The notes beneath the pieces were generated by a model, which worked only from the letters and a program-made list of their open reading frames with translations, had not been told where the DNA came from and did not search any database. Below are positions 24,210 to 35,300 of a DNA stretch of 64,000 nt, piece by piece (the stretch's first letter is position 1; each line of letters opens with the position of its first letter). Both the position numbers and the translations under genes were made by a program. This stretch comes from Serilophus lunatus (taxonomy: Eukaryota > Chordata > Aves > Passeriformes > Eurylaimidae): positions 817,277 to 881,276 of the forward strand of contig VXBA01001192.1 of assembly GCA_013399895.1 (NCBI GenBank). The letters are read 5' to 3'.

Positions 24210-24475
24210 CCAGGTTGGGGGGGAGGAACCTTTCACTCTGTTGTGTTTTACAGAGATTCCAAGGGCTGGGAGTTGGCTACCACCAGAGAGAGAAGAAGGA
24301 AGTGGCTCTCCCTTCCTGCTGCTTGTCTTTGGCCAGCCTCCCTGGCCTTTGAAAGCAGTTCCCTTATTCCTTTGTGTTTGGTTGTTTTCCTTTTTCGTGG
24401 TTTTTGTTAGGTTTAATTTTGTGTTAAGTCTGGGGTTCCCTTAAACTGTGTTTTTCCTTGGTTGAGCTCCAGACA

Positions 24476-24481
24476 AATAAA
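24476..24481 (+). terminator. Poly(A) signal AATAAA of LTR B
   Basis: Same context as in copy A (AGAC before, CTGTT after) and the same 87-base distance to the LTR end. Confidence 0.7.
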
Positions 24482-24730
24482 CTGTTTCCCTGTTGCAATT
24501 TTGTTCATTCTTCTCGTCACTGCTGAGTTTTGCCCGCTAGTTAAACCAGTGGTGCCTAAACCACCACAATTATTCTTAAACTACTCTGGCAATCCTAGTT
24601 ATTTTTGAAGGTGACTTTGTTGCTGAAAAAAACCCATTCTGAATAAGCATTTTGATTGAGTTTGGTGCACATTGTAAATTTGGTAGTATATGGTCAAACT
24701 CAGGGGAAAGAAAGACACACTGAAATATAC

Positions 24731-24800
24731 AGGGCTACAAAGACCTTAGAGAGTTTTCTACCCCAGTCTTCTGCCTAAAGCAGGTTCACCCAGATCAGGA
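24731..24800 (-). mobile_element. Probable CR1 LINE fragment
   Basis: AAGACCTTAGAGAG followed by GCCTAAAGCAGGTTCACCCA and GATCAGG resembles the antisense 3' UTR of a CR1 subfamily. Only about 70 bases match and the terminus is not clear. Confidence 0.45.
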
Positions 24801-27800
24801 AATCCAGTCTAAACTATGAAATGCTGAAGTGGCTGAAGCTACCAAGAAATGTGATACAACAAATATGTTCATAGAATATGTGCAGAAGACTAAGGCTGTA
24901 AGCTGCTTGTGTTTAATCAAGTTGGGTTATGGATCAAGGCCAATAGAGCATGTGCTTGTTATGCAAACCATCAGGAGCACAGCTGAGTCAGAGAACTTTA
25001 GACAGTGGGTAGGACAGCAGTTTTTGAGAGTAAAAATCAGTTCTCCCTCATCTGTAGGAGTGAAAAAATGTAGTGCTCTGGGAACTGTATAGTTCCCTCT
25101 ATAGCAGTAGCAAAACAACAAGAGGAGTCACTGTTTATCCACCCCACATTTTACCAAAAGGTCAACTGTCATAAAATGAGGGATTAGAGATGATGAAAAT
25201 CACTACGTTGTATAGCTGCAACAAAAAAACTGTGGAGCAGCATCATTGTGAGAAAAATGAGGAATTTAATAGTAATTCTATTAGAAAATGCCAAATCTTT
25301 TGAGCTATGTGTTAGAAGAAGCTTTATTTGTTTTGATTAAATTTTCAGGGGCAAAGAATTTTTGGGTGGAAATTCAAGAGAATAGACTTGCTTATTTAAT
25401 GTTCAATAGCTTGATGGTTAGAAGAGTTGTCTATGGCATTGAGGTCTTCATTTTAAGTCTATATTTTTACTTGAATCCAAGCAGGCACTCCTATCTTTTT
25501 AAATGTCACAAGTGTGCTGTGAAGCAATGAAGAATTTTCATCAGGCAAGAAATATTTTCCACCCAGTTATAGTACTTGTCATTAAAAAGGCATAGCTTAA
25601 GGAATGAGCATTTTTTAACTTTAAATTTTGACTACCCAAATGATCATGAGCACAAGAATATAGAATCTGAAAGTTGCATTTTCAGCAGTTACTGAAGCAT
25701 TTTGATTTTGCATTGGAGGAATGAATCACTATTTCAAGGTAATTATAAACCCTTCCTTTTAGGAAGCTGCTAGATGATATGGATCTGAACATTGCCAATA
25801 ATTTTAGTTTTAAGTTGCGTTTTAATGCAAGCCTGTATTTTAAGTAAAACTAGAAAGTTTTTGATCGAATGAGAACCTTATCATCCAAAACACTGAAATG
25901 CTGTTAGACTGGCGTAACTGATTCTTGGTAGCAAGGTTCTTATGATTTTAGATTAAATACACCAGAGAATCTCAAATGCTCTGAGTTAGGAAATGTTTTC
26001 TGCTATGAAAATAGTGCTATGCAATAGTGCAAATAGTGCCTTCTTTTTACAATTTTCCTGTCCTTACTTTCTTCATCTGTAAATACACGATGAAACTGAT
26101 CCAGGGAAACTTAGTGACACTGGGGGCTTTCTTTACCTAGAACTGGGAGAGGCAAAGAAAAATTATTCCTTTAAAGTGATTTTGTTACTAAGAAGTTACC
26201 ACCGTATCAACTACAGTGCCTGAAGAAATACTGCTGCAGGAAATTACAGAATAGAATTTCAACAGAAGTTACATAGATATTTCCAGATACTGCTGTGGAA
26301 ATAAACTTTCAAGTGCACAGGTTTTCCATTTAAAGGTGTATGGAAAGACACTAAAAATTTACAAAGTAGATTAAACTGTATTTAGAGTATTTTTAAAAAA
26401 TAAAATGGAAAATCACTGAGAGGCCTGCAACTAATTGCCAAGTCTGAAACTTGAGGAAATAAACCCTTGAACACTAAAAAATTTTTTAAAAAAATAATAC
26501 GCACACTGCTTTCCAAAATTCTTAGAAGGAATCTGAGTCCCATGTCAAATGTAAATGAAAGCATCAAATGCAGGAATTCAATGTGGCATTAATTTTAAAC
26601 ATGCCCATCCAAAGTAACATTTAAACAAAGATTTCAACTTTATTAACTATGTTCCTTTTAAATGAGTGTTAAACTCTGCATTCTGATTACTGTAGGGAAA
26701 TGTTCCAGCCTTTCTTAGGGTAAGGTTGGCTAAGCATCTGCCTATTTTAATAGATAAGTATCTAAATCTTCTTGGAATACAAAATCAGACACAAAAGCTT
26801 CTCTTATTTGCTCTTTCCTGTGCAATCAAACGTACCCTGAGAGATGTCAGTGCTTCTGCTTCTAATAATACACAATTCATGGAGAAGAAATCCTATAAAT
26901 GTTAACTGTATTTGTGATTTATTCAAAGCAGAGAGGAAGCATGTGTAGAAGCTGGAAATAATGCTATGCATGCCTAAGGTGCTTGACAGAAGTGTTTTTA
27001 TTATATGACTTCTTCCAAAGCCCCCTACTTAAGAGTATATGTGCTTCTGATGTGGTCCTCTCCCTGACTTCCTGTGTCAATGTGACACCACACGATTTTG
27101 CAGCTAAGAGGCTATAGGGATGCCTTCAACCTACTTTCAGCCTCTGCAGCTGCCATAGATTTCAGTGATTTTTGCAAGTTGCCTGTACTCTCCAGTGGTG
27201 GTTCTTGTTTGTTCTTTGGTTTTGTCCTTAGAGGTCTTATTCAAATGCAAATAGAGGCACTCTTATTAGGCATATTTTCTACTTGCACTGAAGTGGTGAG
27301 CTGAATGTATTTGCCGTCTAAAACTGTGCTATGGGAGAACCCAATGTTTCTAGCAACTTCAGCAAAAAGCTTGTTTAGATTCTCAGCTGAAGGATGCAAA
27401 GAGGCTCAGTTCTTCTTTCCTGACTTGCTTAATATTGTCTGTTTGGTGACTGACACCAAACTCCAGTGAACTTTTTAGTATGGATCTGTACATAGACTTT
27501 GAAATTAAATGTATATCAATTTTTCTTATATGGAGATATCTATTGTTTTATTAGATATTAAGAAAACATTAGTGTATAACTAGATGAATTCCTCTTTAGA
27601 CAAATGTTCTTCTCATTGTTAAAAATATAATTTGTAAGCTTTTATCTAGAGTTATGTATTTTAGTTGAGTCATACCAGATTTTCAGTTCTAGCAAAAAAT
27701 CTCTACCTATGTAATTGATAATTAAAAAATTATTTTATATCTCATGCATTATGCTCTCTCGGAGTATTTGTACTATAGAAATCCTTCACCACATATTTAT

Positions 27801-28237
27801 ACCACATGTTTTCATATTGTCACTGGAAATTTAATTAATTCAGTGTAATTTTTCACCTAGAGGCCTAACTTAACTTCTGTATTTGTCTCTGGAGCAATTT
27901 CATAAGTACTACAAAATACCTTCGTGAGGGTTTTTTTTTCTTTTTTAACTTCATCATATATTCAGGAACAAACTTGGCTGATGAAAATTGCGCTTTCCTG
28001 TTTCAGGATCTTTATTTTTTCTTTAAAGCTTTGTATTGAAAATAGGTGTGCCAATAAAAATGCTGTGATTTATAGAGATGGTGAATCTTACACTTGTTTC
28101 ATTGTCATAGTCTTTAGTAGGTGTGGATGATGAAATAAATCTACTAGGACTTAGTGTCAGATTAAGTACAGATTTCCGTTGATGACAATCTAAGGCACGC
28201 AAATGGGATCATATTGGCCTAACTCTCAACCTTTCCC

Positions 28238-28283
28238 CTTTTTTGTCTTTTTTTTTTGTCTTTTTTTATTTATTTTTTTTTTC
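28238..28283 (+). repeat. T-rich low-complexity tract
   Basis: Long T runs broken by single G, C or A. Could be a decayed poly(A) tail of a minus-strand retrocopy, but no retrocopy body was seen beside it. Confidence 0.8.
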
Positions 28284-29969
28284 TGTAGACAGCCTTCACA
28301 AAGTTAAACAACTGCTTGAAATATCGCCAGAAGTTTTTCGTGAAGGGGGGGGTACGTTTTTCACGTTTGTCCCTACTTGTGCCCTGAAATATATTTCTAG
28401 GTTGGCAGCTACTTGCATGCATGCTGCTTTCTGTTTGAGAGGCAACAGTCTGATGGTGCTTCATAATGGCTCAAAATTAAGACAAATCGTGAGCTGTTTC
28501 TGCATGGCCAGAAGAAGCAGAGCATGGAGCTCTGAGTCAATCATGTGAGGGCTGGAGTTTTAAATCCTATTAGAACACTACTGCATTTCTTTTGCAGATA
28601 TTTGGTACTGCTCATGCGTACTCACAGACCAGGCAAGTCAAAAGAGGAGGAATTGTTTATGGTTGTATTCCAGAGCTGACTTTTTAGAGCAAAGAGACAT
28701 CAAGGTGGTATCCCAGCAGGTGGCACTGCCAATGTCATGATCTTCTTGTTTACAAATTTCTACGAAGTCATGTCCTGTATGTAATTCCCATCACTTCAAG
28801 GTAGTTCTGCAGTCAGCTCTGACAGTTTAGATCGGTCTTATTATGAATTATACTAAGCAGCTAAAAAAAAGTTAGGTAAGAGGACTTTCCACTTCAGCAG
28901 CAATGAATGAATGACTGCTAGGGATTTGAATTTTTGTTCTTCTTGTATATTTCAATTTTCTCTATCAAAATAGCCTACCATTCATTTCTTAGCATTGTTT
29001 GCCTGTTGTACCAAAGGTGTAATTTAATTCCACTGGCCCTTTTCTTCACAAACTATACAGGGCTAATAACAGCTGGCATTCTTCAGCGAATTGTTTTTTA
29101 AACTTCAGGGCTACTATTTGAGGAAGGAGATATATTTTTTTTTCCCCTACAAACTTCCTGAAGATTTTTTCCCTTTCGTGTTCATTGCCTTTGACCTTTT
29201 AAGTGTCTACAGTTGGTGGTGAATTAATAATTTTTTTCTCTTTACATGTAGTCCCTGAACTTGTGTCAGTTCTGCTTACAAACTAAAATATTTCTGTGCT
29301 TTTGGCAAACTTAGTCCTATGTAACTCATAAGAGACTGCTCTGTTGTGATCAACTTCTTTTTATTCAGGTAACTAGTTGCCAGTAAACTGCCCCACTGAC
29401 AGTCTGACTCTTTAATCAGCTTTGTGTTTGCACACCAGGAGTGTTTTCCTATGTTTTGGGTTATGAACGAAACAGTATTTTTACTTGCATATAGAAACCC
29501 CTAGATTGTCAAGTGTAGCTTGTTTCTCTAACCACATTTTCTGAATGTTGTATCTGCTCAAGTGAGGCCTAGTTTGTGTGTAGCAAGGAAATAAGCTGTC
29601 CATAAACTAGGAATATATTTTCAGATCTGTTTATGACTATGTAAACTAGGCATGCATTGAAATCTGATACAACTCACCATTGTCAGATATTCTGTAAATA
29701 CTGAATGCATATGAATAGTCCCTTTGTCACGGTGTGCAATGTTTTGTCCTCCACCAGAATAAAGGTAACCATGCTTGCCTTAAAATGTTACATTAATTTA
29801 TTCTCTTTTGCAGCTTCTTCAATGAAAATTCCCATTAGATGTAATTTTACACAGTCTAAATCATAAAAGTTTGGTTACTGGGAGCCTTTCCCTTTAGAAT
29901 AATATTTTTGTATTGAATTATGTTGCTTATGGTACATTTTGTTCCTTGTCCCTAGCTTAATTTTCATTT

Positions 29970-30027
29970 AAAAAAAACAAAACAAAACACAAAAACAAAA
30001 ACACAAACAAACAAAAAAAACGAAAAA
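29970..30027 (+). repeat. CAAA-rich simple repeat
   Basis: Irregular units of CAAAA and CAAA with A runs. No C, G or T other than isolated C residues until the final CG. Confidence 0.85.
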
Positions 30028-30430
30028 GCCACACACAATAACTTTGTGCTGTTCTCTGACTGTTCAATCTTTGCATTCACCTTTGAAGAAGAACTGCCTA
30101 AATGTTGTTTTTGTATTATTTTTGCCCATAAATATCCTCACATGAACTTTTACAGATCTATGTCAGACAGAGTTTCTGATATCCCTGGGTTAAGCCAAAC
30201 TCAAGTTCAACAATTATTTGTCCCAGCCAATTACTGTCAAAACCATTGGTCTGCTGTAACAACCCAAACATCTGCTCCAGTGGAAAGATCTGCATGAGAG
30301 CTTAAACAAAAGAAACTGAGTGAAATAAAATTAAGTGTGCTTAACCATAGTTTTTAGGTGAAAGTTCTCTTCAATGTCTTTTTGGGGTTTTTTGACTGTT
30401 TACTATACAGAGAACAGGATCAGACAAAAC

Positions 30431-31030
30431 TGTCTGGACTCCCATTTAGTCATGAGTTTCAGTGAGGACTTCCTTGCTTTCTAAACTCCCTTTTGAGGGG
30501 AGTTTAGGTGTGGCTGGATCCAGGCTTAGTCAGACACTTGGTCAATGGTTTGTGTCTAAAGGATTATATGTCTACAATCAATCCTTTATATCAGCTAAGA
30601 TTTCGAAGTTTAGTGTGCTATTAATCACACCACGATGTGTTACAGCAAGGAATTTCTCAGCCTCAAGGAGTAACCTTGAGAGGCTTCCCTAGTCAAGGTG
30701 TGCAGCCCACTGCTATGCTGGAGAGTCCAACAGGCTGTCCATTATTTGTGGAGTAAGGTGGCTACTTATAGTCATATTTGCATACCAGCTGTACGTTGCA
30801 TCAACACAAGATCAAGAATTAGAGAGGTCTCCCCTGAGACCTGCCTTGTTGCAGCCATTCAACACTGTGAGACACCGTATTCAAATCTCACTGAGTTATA
30901 TAACTATTTGAGTCAGAACAAACCACACGTGTGTCGAGTGAGGGACCAGGTCGGAAGGCACCTGGCAGGGAATGAGGTGGTGAGCAAGTAGCTGTGTGGT
31001 GCTTAGTTGACAGCTGGTCATAAACCACAA
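30431..31030 (+). mobile_element. Probable endogenous-retrovirus LTR
   Basis: The segment has the texture of a bird ERV LTR. Near its end GTGCTTAGTTGACAGCTGG and TAAACCACAA resemble the common avian LTR terminus (GCTTAGTTGC...TTAAACCACGACA). Inside it are two perfect hairpins: CTAAACTCCC/GGGAGTTTAG (30481-30507) and CTCAAGG/CCTTGAG (30662-30680). A candidate start is TGTCTGGACTCCC at 30431. No target duplication is visible and no AATAAA lies near the end. Frames across it (30462-30692, 30698-30991) are chance. The boundaries are approximate. Confidence 0.55.
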
Positions 31031-31975
31031 TATGGTTAAACCTTAAGTATCAAGGTAAAAGATGAAACATGTTCAGATATTATCTGTTGATGTGTTCACC
31101 TGTTTGCATGCCACAGCAATGTTATGATTAAATACTGAATGTAATACAGATAAAACTAACAAAAGGGTGTTCCTAGACTAGTGAAGAGGAATAAGGCTTG
31201 CAGTAGGATGGTCAGTCTAGCTGGGAAATATGGTTGTGCTGTCAGCACTAGGTGTATTCTGCAGTCAGGTGGTGTATTCTGTCCACGGATGTTGTGGCTA
31301 AGAAATCATACAGCACTGAGTTCTACTCTGCTCCTGTATACCTTTCTCCATTGCTGTAGTGTAGTATTAGTGTGAGAGAATGTCCTGGTTTCAGAAATGA
31401 AAGATAGGGAGAGATACCCTTGTTTTATCTCTTCTTGCTGTTTTAATCTAAAGTGGATTTCAAGGGCACTGGAGTGATCAATAGTCTTGCTTTTTGAGAA
31501 ACTTTGCTGTAACTTCTTTGAAATCAGGAGTATATAGGCTTTCCATTGCTTTGAATCACTGTTCTTCTGCTGAAGTTTGAACTTTGCCGCGTGAAAACTT
31601 GACTGATTGTTGATTTAGGAGAGGGAAAGGACATGCTAATTGTTGATGGGCTTGCTGCAAGAATAGAAGAATGTTTAAGGAGCCATCCTTTGTGTTCTGA
31701 AGAAGTCACTAAATCCCTCCCAAGACTCATTCCATTGATGTAAAAGACACTGACAACCAACCCCACTAATTGCAATGGATTCATACAGAGATCTCCTGGT
31801 GGGCAGGGGTTTAAGTTTGGTAGTAAAATCCTTCTGGGATTTAAGTGTAGGATTTAAGTACAGCAGTTAAAAAGATGGAGTTTCTTTCAACTCACATGGG
31901 AGCTTCTATCTGCCTTTCACAAATCCTTAGGTAAGGAACTCATATGGTATGCACACAGAGGAAATTGTTTTACAT
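31031..31975. other. Unique non-coding DNA
   Basis: No gene. A 14-base match to the start of a common avian LTR (TGTCCTGGTTTCAG at 31381) is not followed by further similarity. Confidence 0.5.
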
Positions 31976-32360
31976 TATCATAGCACCGTACTATTAAAAA
32001 AGTTGGAAGAGACTTTTGAGAGTATAGAGTCCAACTTATAACCTAACAGCAACCCATCATCTAAACCACAACACTATGTGCTTCATCCAGTCTTCTCTTA
32101 AATACCTCCAGGGATGGTGTCTCCACCACCTTCCAGGCAGCCCATTCCAATGGGAAATCACCCTTTCAGCAAAAAATGTTTTCCTAATATCAAGCCTAAA
32201 CCTCCCTTGATGGACCTTGGGACTGTGTCTTCTTGTTCTGTCACTGGCAGCCTGAGAGCAGAGACCAACCCCCACTTGACTACAACCTCCTTTCAGGCAG
32301 TTGTATAGAGCAGTAGGGTCTCCCCTGAGCATCTTCTTCTCCAGGCTAAACAACTCCTCC
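31976..32360 (-). mobile_element. CR1 LINE 3' fragment with ORF2 C-terminus
   Basis: Antisense CR1 from a degenerate terminus (ATTATCATAGCACC) through GTTGGAAGAGACTTTTGAG, CCAGGGATGGTGTCTCCACC and TCTCCCCTGAGCATCTTC. The minus-strand frame contains CLKGGC, QGRFRLDIRKTFF and RVISHWNGLPG, then shifts frame where VVESPS should follow. It is a broken ORF2 end plus 3' UTR, of the same subtype as the copy at 18381. Confidence 0.9.
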
Positions 32361-35300
32361 TGGCAATGCAAGTCCATTTGCACATGTTAAATCCATTTCT
32401 TTGCTGATTCCAGAGTCCAATGCAGGCTGCTGTTTCTCCAGGTTACCAAGGTAGCCGCTACTACCTTTGCAGAAATAAAGTTCTGTCTTATCGAAGTGAT
32501 CTTAGAACAGCCACTATAATCAGAGGCTTGCAGTAATTCCTAAGGAGCAACTCAGTTCTCTGAAGGAAAGAAATGGGGTATACATTGAATGAGGTGTGAA
32601 TCTATCAGTGATGAGGACCTCTGCTTCCATCTGGAAAAAGGAAATTACCTGAAAGTTGGCATTGTGCACTCATAGGTTCTTATTTAATGTTCCTGAGGTA
32701 TAGATACCTCTCACTACAGGAGCATTATTTGGCATTTGTGACTATCTTGCCTATGTTTGTTCTGGATGTTTTGTGGAAGAGCCTGATTACCTCAGTCACA
32801 ATCTGCTGTTGTAGGCATGGAGGTGTCCTATGGGATCAGCTTCACATTAACAGCCTTCTGGGCTTTTTTCCTGCACTCATGAAGTATAATCATGATATGT
32901 TCTTACTGTGTATTGGAACTGAAATTGTAGAAGTAGCAGAAAAGCACAAGAGTCAAGCTTGTCTTTTCTTTCATGCTACCAAGATCCCTGACTTGAAGAA
33001 GATGGTGTTTCATATACCTCCTTATTGCATATTAGCCACCTGCTTGAAGGACTGAAGACATTGGATGCAATTAGGGCTAGAATGGTGTTCATAGGTGACC
33101 TACTTCACAGAACCATCCTTCCTTCTCTGTAAAAAGCTGCTGCAGCTAATCTAAACTTGGGGATATTGTAAGTTCTGCAGTAGGGAGGAATAGAAATAGC
33201 TCAGATGATAGCAAGGAATTTCTTCCAGTGCTGGAAGAAATTTTCTGAAATTTTTTTAAGCAAATGATAGTAAAACAAATACTTTCTTCTATCGTCTCAA
33301 ATCAAAAAATACGAAGCTAGTAATTTATGAAGGGTGTTCTCAATCAACTTGTGAGTCAGCATTCTAGTCCTCAGCACGACAAATATCCACATCAATTAAA
33401 GATGTTTTCTATTTCAATTACAACTTTCTATAGAAAGACATAAAATTGCCATAATAGCTACCAATAAAGCAGGGGAAATGCAAAGGAAAAGCCATTTTTG
33501 ACCAGCCATCATGAAAATACATTCCTGAAATGTATGACAGGGACATTATATGCAGTGCTTTTTCAAAGCACTTCTATCTATGCAAGTTCAGCAATAAACA
33601 ATGTGTTGGATCTGTAGCTGATGTGCAGAGTTATTTTTGTTGAAGTGCATGATTTATAGCAGCTGAGGATATGACCCAGTATTCTTTCTTATAGTGCAGC
33701 TATTTGAGATTTGGCACATTAACAAGATACAATCTTAAATGAGGTATGTCTACAGAAGAGTTAACATTTAAAATATTTAAAATATTTAAAATTTTTTTTG
33801 TTGTCTCCCTTACAGAGATGCGACTACATAGGAAGTTTTTATCCTATTTATAAAAGGTGATTACTTAAGTAATGTTTTAATGTTTCAATTTAGCAGATCC
33901 CAGTCTCCTCTGAGGACTGCAGCTTCAGAAAGCTTGAGAATAGATTGATTTAGTTGGGACGGTTGGCTGCCTTGCATTTTCCCCCCAGTAAAATAGAGGC
34001 TTGCTATCTGAGTTACTTCATCTTAAGAAGAATGAAATTGTCTGTGTTTTGGCTGGAGCAGGTCAGCAGATGCTTCCTTCCTTTCTCATGTGCTGATTAA
34101 ACCTTATGTGTCATTTGCAGATTGGAATTCTGGACTGCCTTGAAGGGTCATATGTGGTGTGCTCCTTTTACCAAATACATTCTAGTTAAGAGATAAAAAA
34201 CATGCCTGCTTCAGCAGTCTTTTATTTCAGGTTATGTCTCTAGCCTCTACAGTGTTGCAAAATATACACCAATAAGGCAAGGACGATGCCATCAGAGCCA
34301 CAGGCTGCCTTAAGTCTTCACCTAAAGGAACGTTTTGGGATTTGTACAAGAACAGCTCTAAAGAGGTTACTGCCAGTGCTCAAGTCTTCTGCTGCTTCAT
34401 GCTGGACATAGACATGGTGTTTAATACTCCATGAGGAAATGATTAAAGCACATGAACCAGTTGTCTTATGTAATCATAAAACTTAAAGAATTAATTTTTT
34501 GTTGTTGTTGTTGCATCCTGGAGATGGAGGTCTGCTCAGGGTTCTTTTAAGAACTTCCTGTGGAAATAAAATGTGAGATTTTCTTCCTGTGCATGCTTAT
34601 GAGCATGTCACATTCTAAATATAAGTAGAATCTTGAAAGGGTTTGCTGTCATAAATCTCCAGAGTAGCTTGCTGAAGTTGATACTGAAAAAGGCAATAAT
34701 TTTGCAAATCATGGAATATCTCAGTTTGGAAATGTCCCATAAGAATCTTTGAATACTCCCACATAAAATTTATGTTTCATGGGCAGCCTTGTACTGAAAG
34801 ACCTTCTGCAAAAAGATCCAGAAAATAGTGATAGACTGCCTTTGAAGTTGCTTTGTCTCCTCAGTTTTTCTCAGGAATTCTCAAGTTGACCAATATGCCC
34901 CATTGCTATAATATAGAAATATGTGGATTCATTGTTTTGTCTTTTTTTAACATAGAATATGTCTTATTGCCTGGCTGCTATTTCTACATAAAATGTAGCA
35001 TTTTATCTCATGCTTTAAGTAAATACTGCATCAGTTCTCCCTCATCTGTTGTATATCTGTCTTAAGGGTGTAAATAAATCTATATGTCCTAATTTACCCA
35101 TTTATGCTACTTAAAAAATAAAGAAGTAATGTATTTAACCTAATTTTTAATACATTGCCATATTTCAAAAAGCAAATATTTTGATTCATAAGAAATAAAT
35201 TATTGTTTTCCAAGTTAAAAAAAGTAATTTTTTTCCTGATTATTTTTTTCTACGTTTATGTAGCGTATTCGCAAGGAAGCATTAATTAGTATGGTATTCT

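Larger units (their letters stand above)
23349..24568 (+). mobile_element. GC-rich endogenous-retrovirus LTR, copy B (solo, gapped)
   Basis: The element starts TGTAGGGGTTTG and ends AAACCACCACA, with a perfect 5-bp target duplication ATTAT at 23344-23348 and 24569-24573. The 359 bases after the gap match the end of copy A: pyrimidine tract with ACAG (24253), AGTCTGGG, AGACAAATAAACTGTT and the same terminus. Everything between position 45 of the LTR and 24210 is unsequenced. The intact duplication and complete ends show one insertion event, and the total length fits a solo LTR rather than a provirus. Confidence 0.85.
24801..30430. other. Unique AT-rich non-coding DNA
   Basis: Contains a T-rich tract (28238-28283), an 8-base G run near 28345, a CAAA-rich tract (29970-30027) and a perfect octamer ATGCAAAT at 27245-27252. 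No exon, RNA gene or dispersed repeat recognised. Confidence 0.5.

Noticed and set aside
23301..24410. Frames of 311-350 codons
   Set aside because: They consist almost entirely of N and are artefacts of the assembly gap.
31381..31450. Start of another avian LTR (TGTCCTGGTTTCAG)
   Set aside because: Similarity stops after about 14 bases and no other LTR landmark follows.
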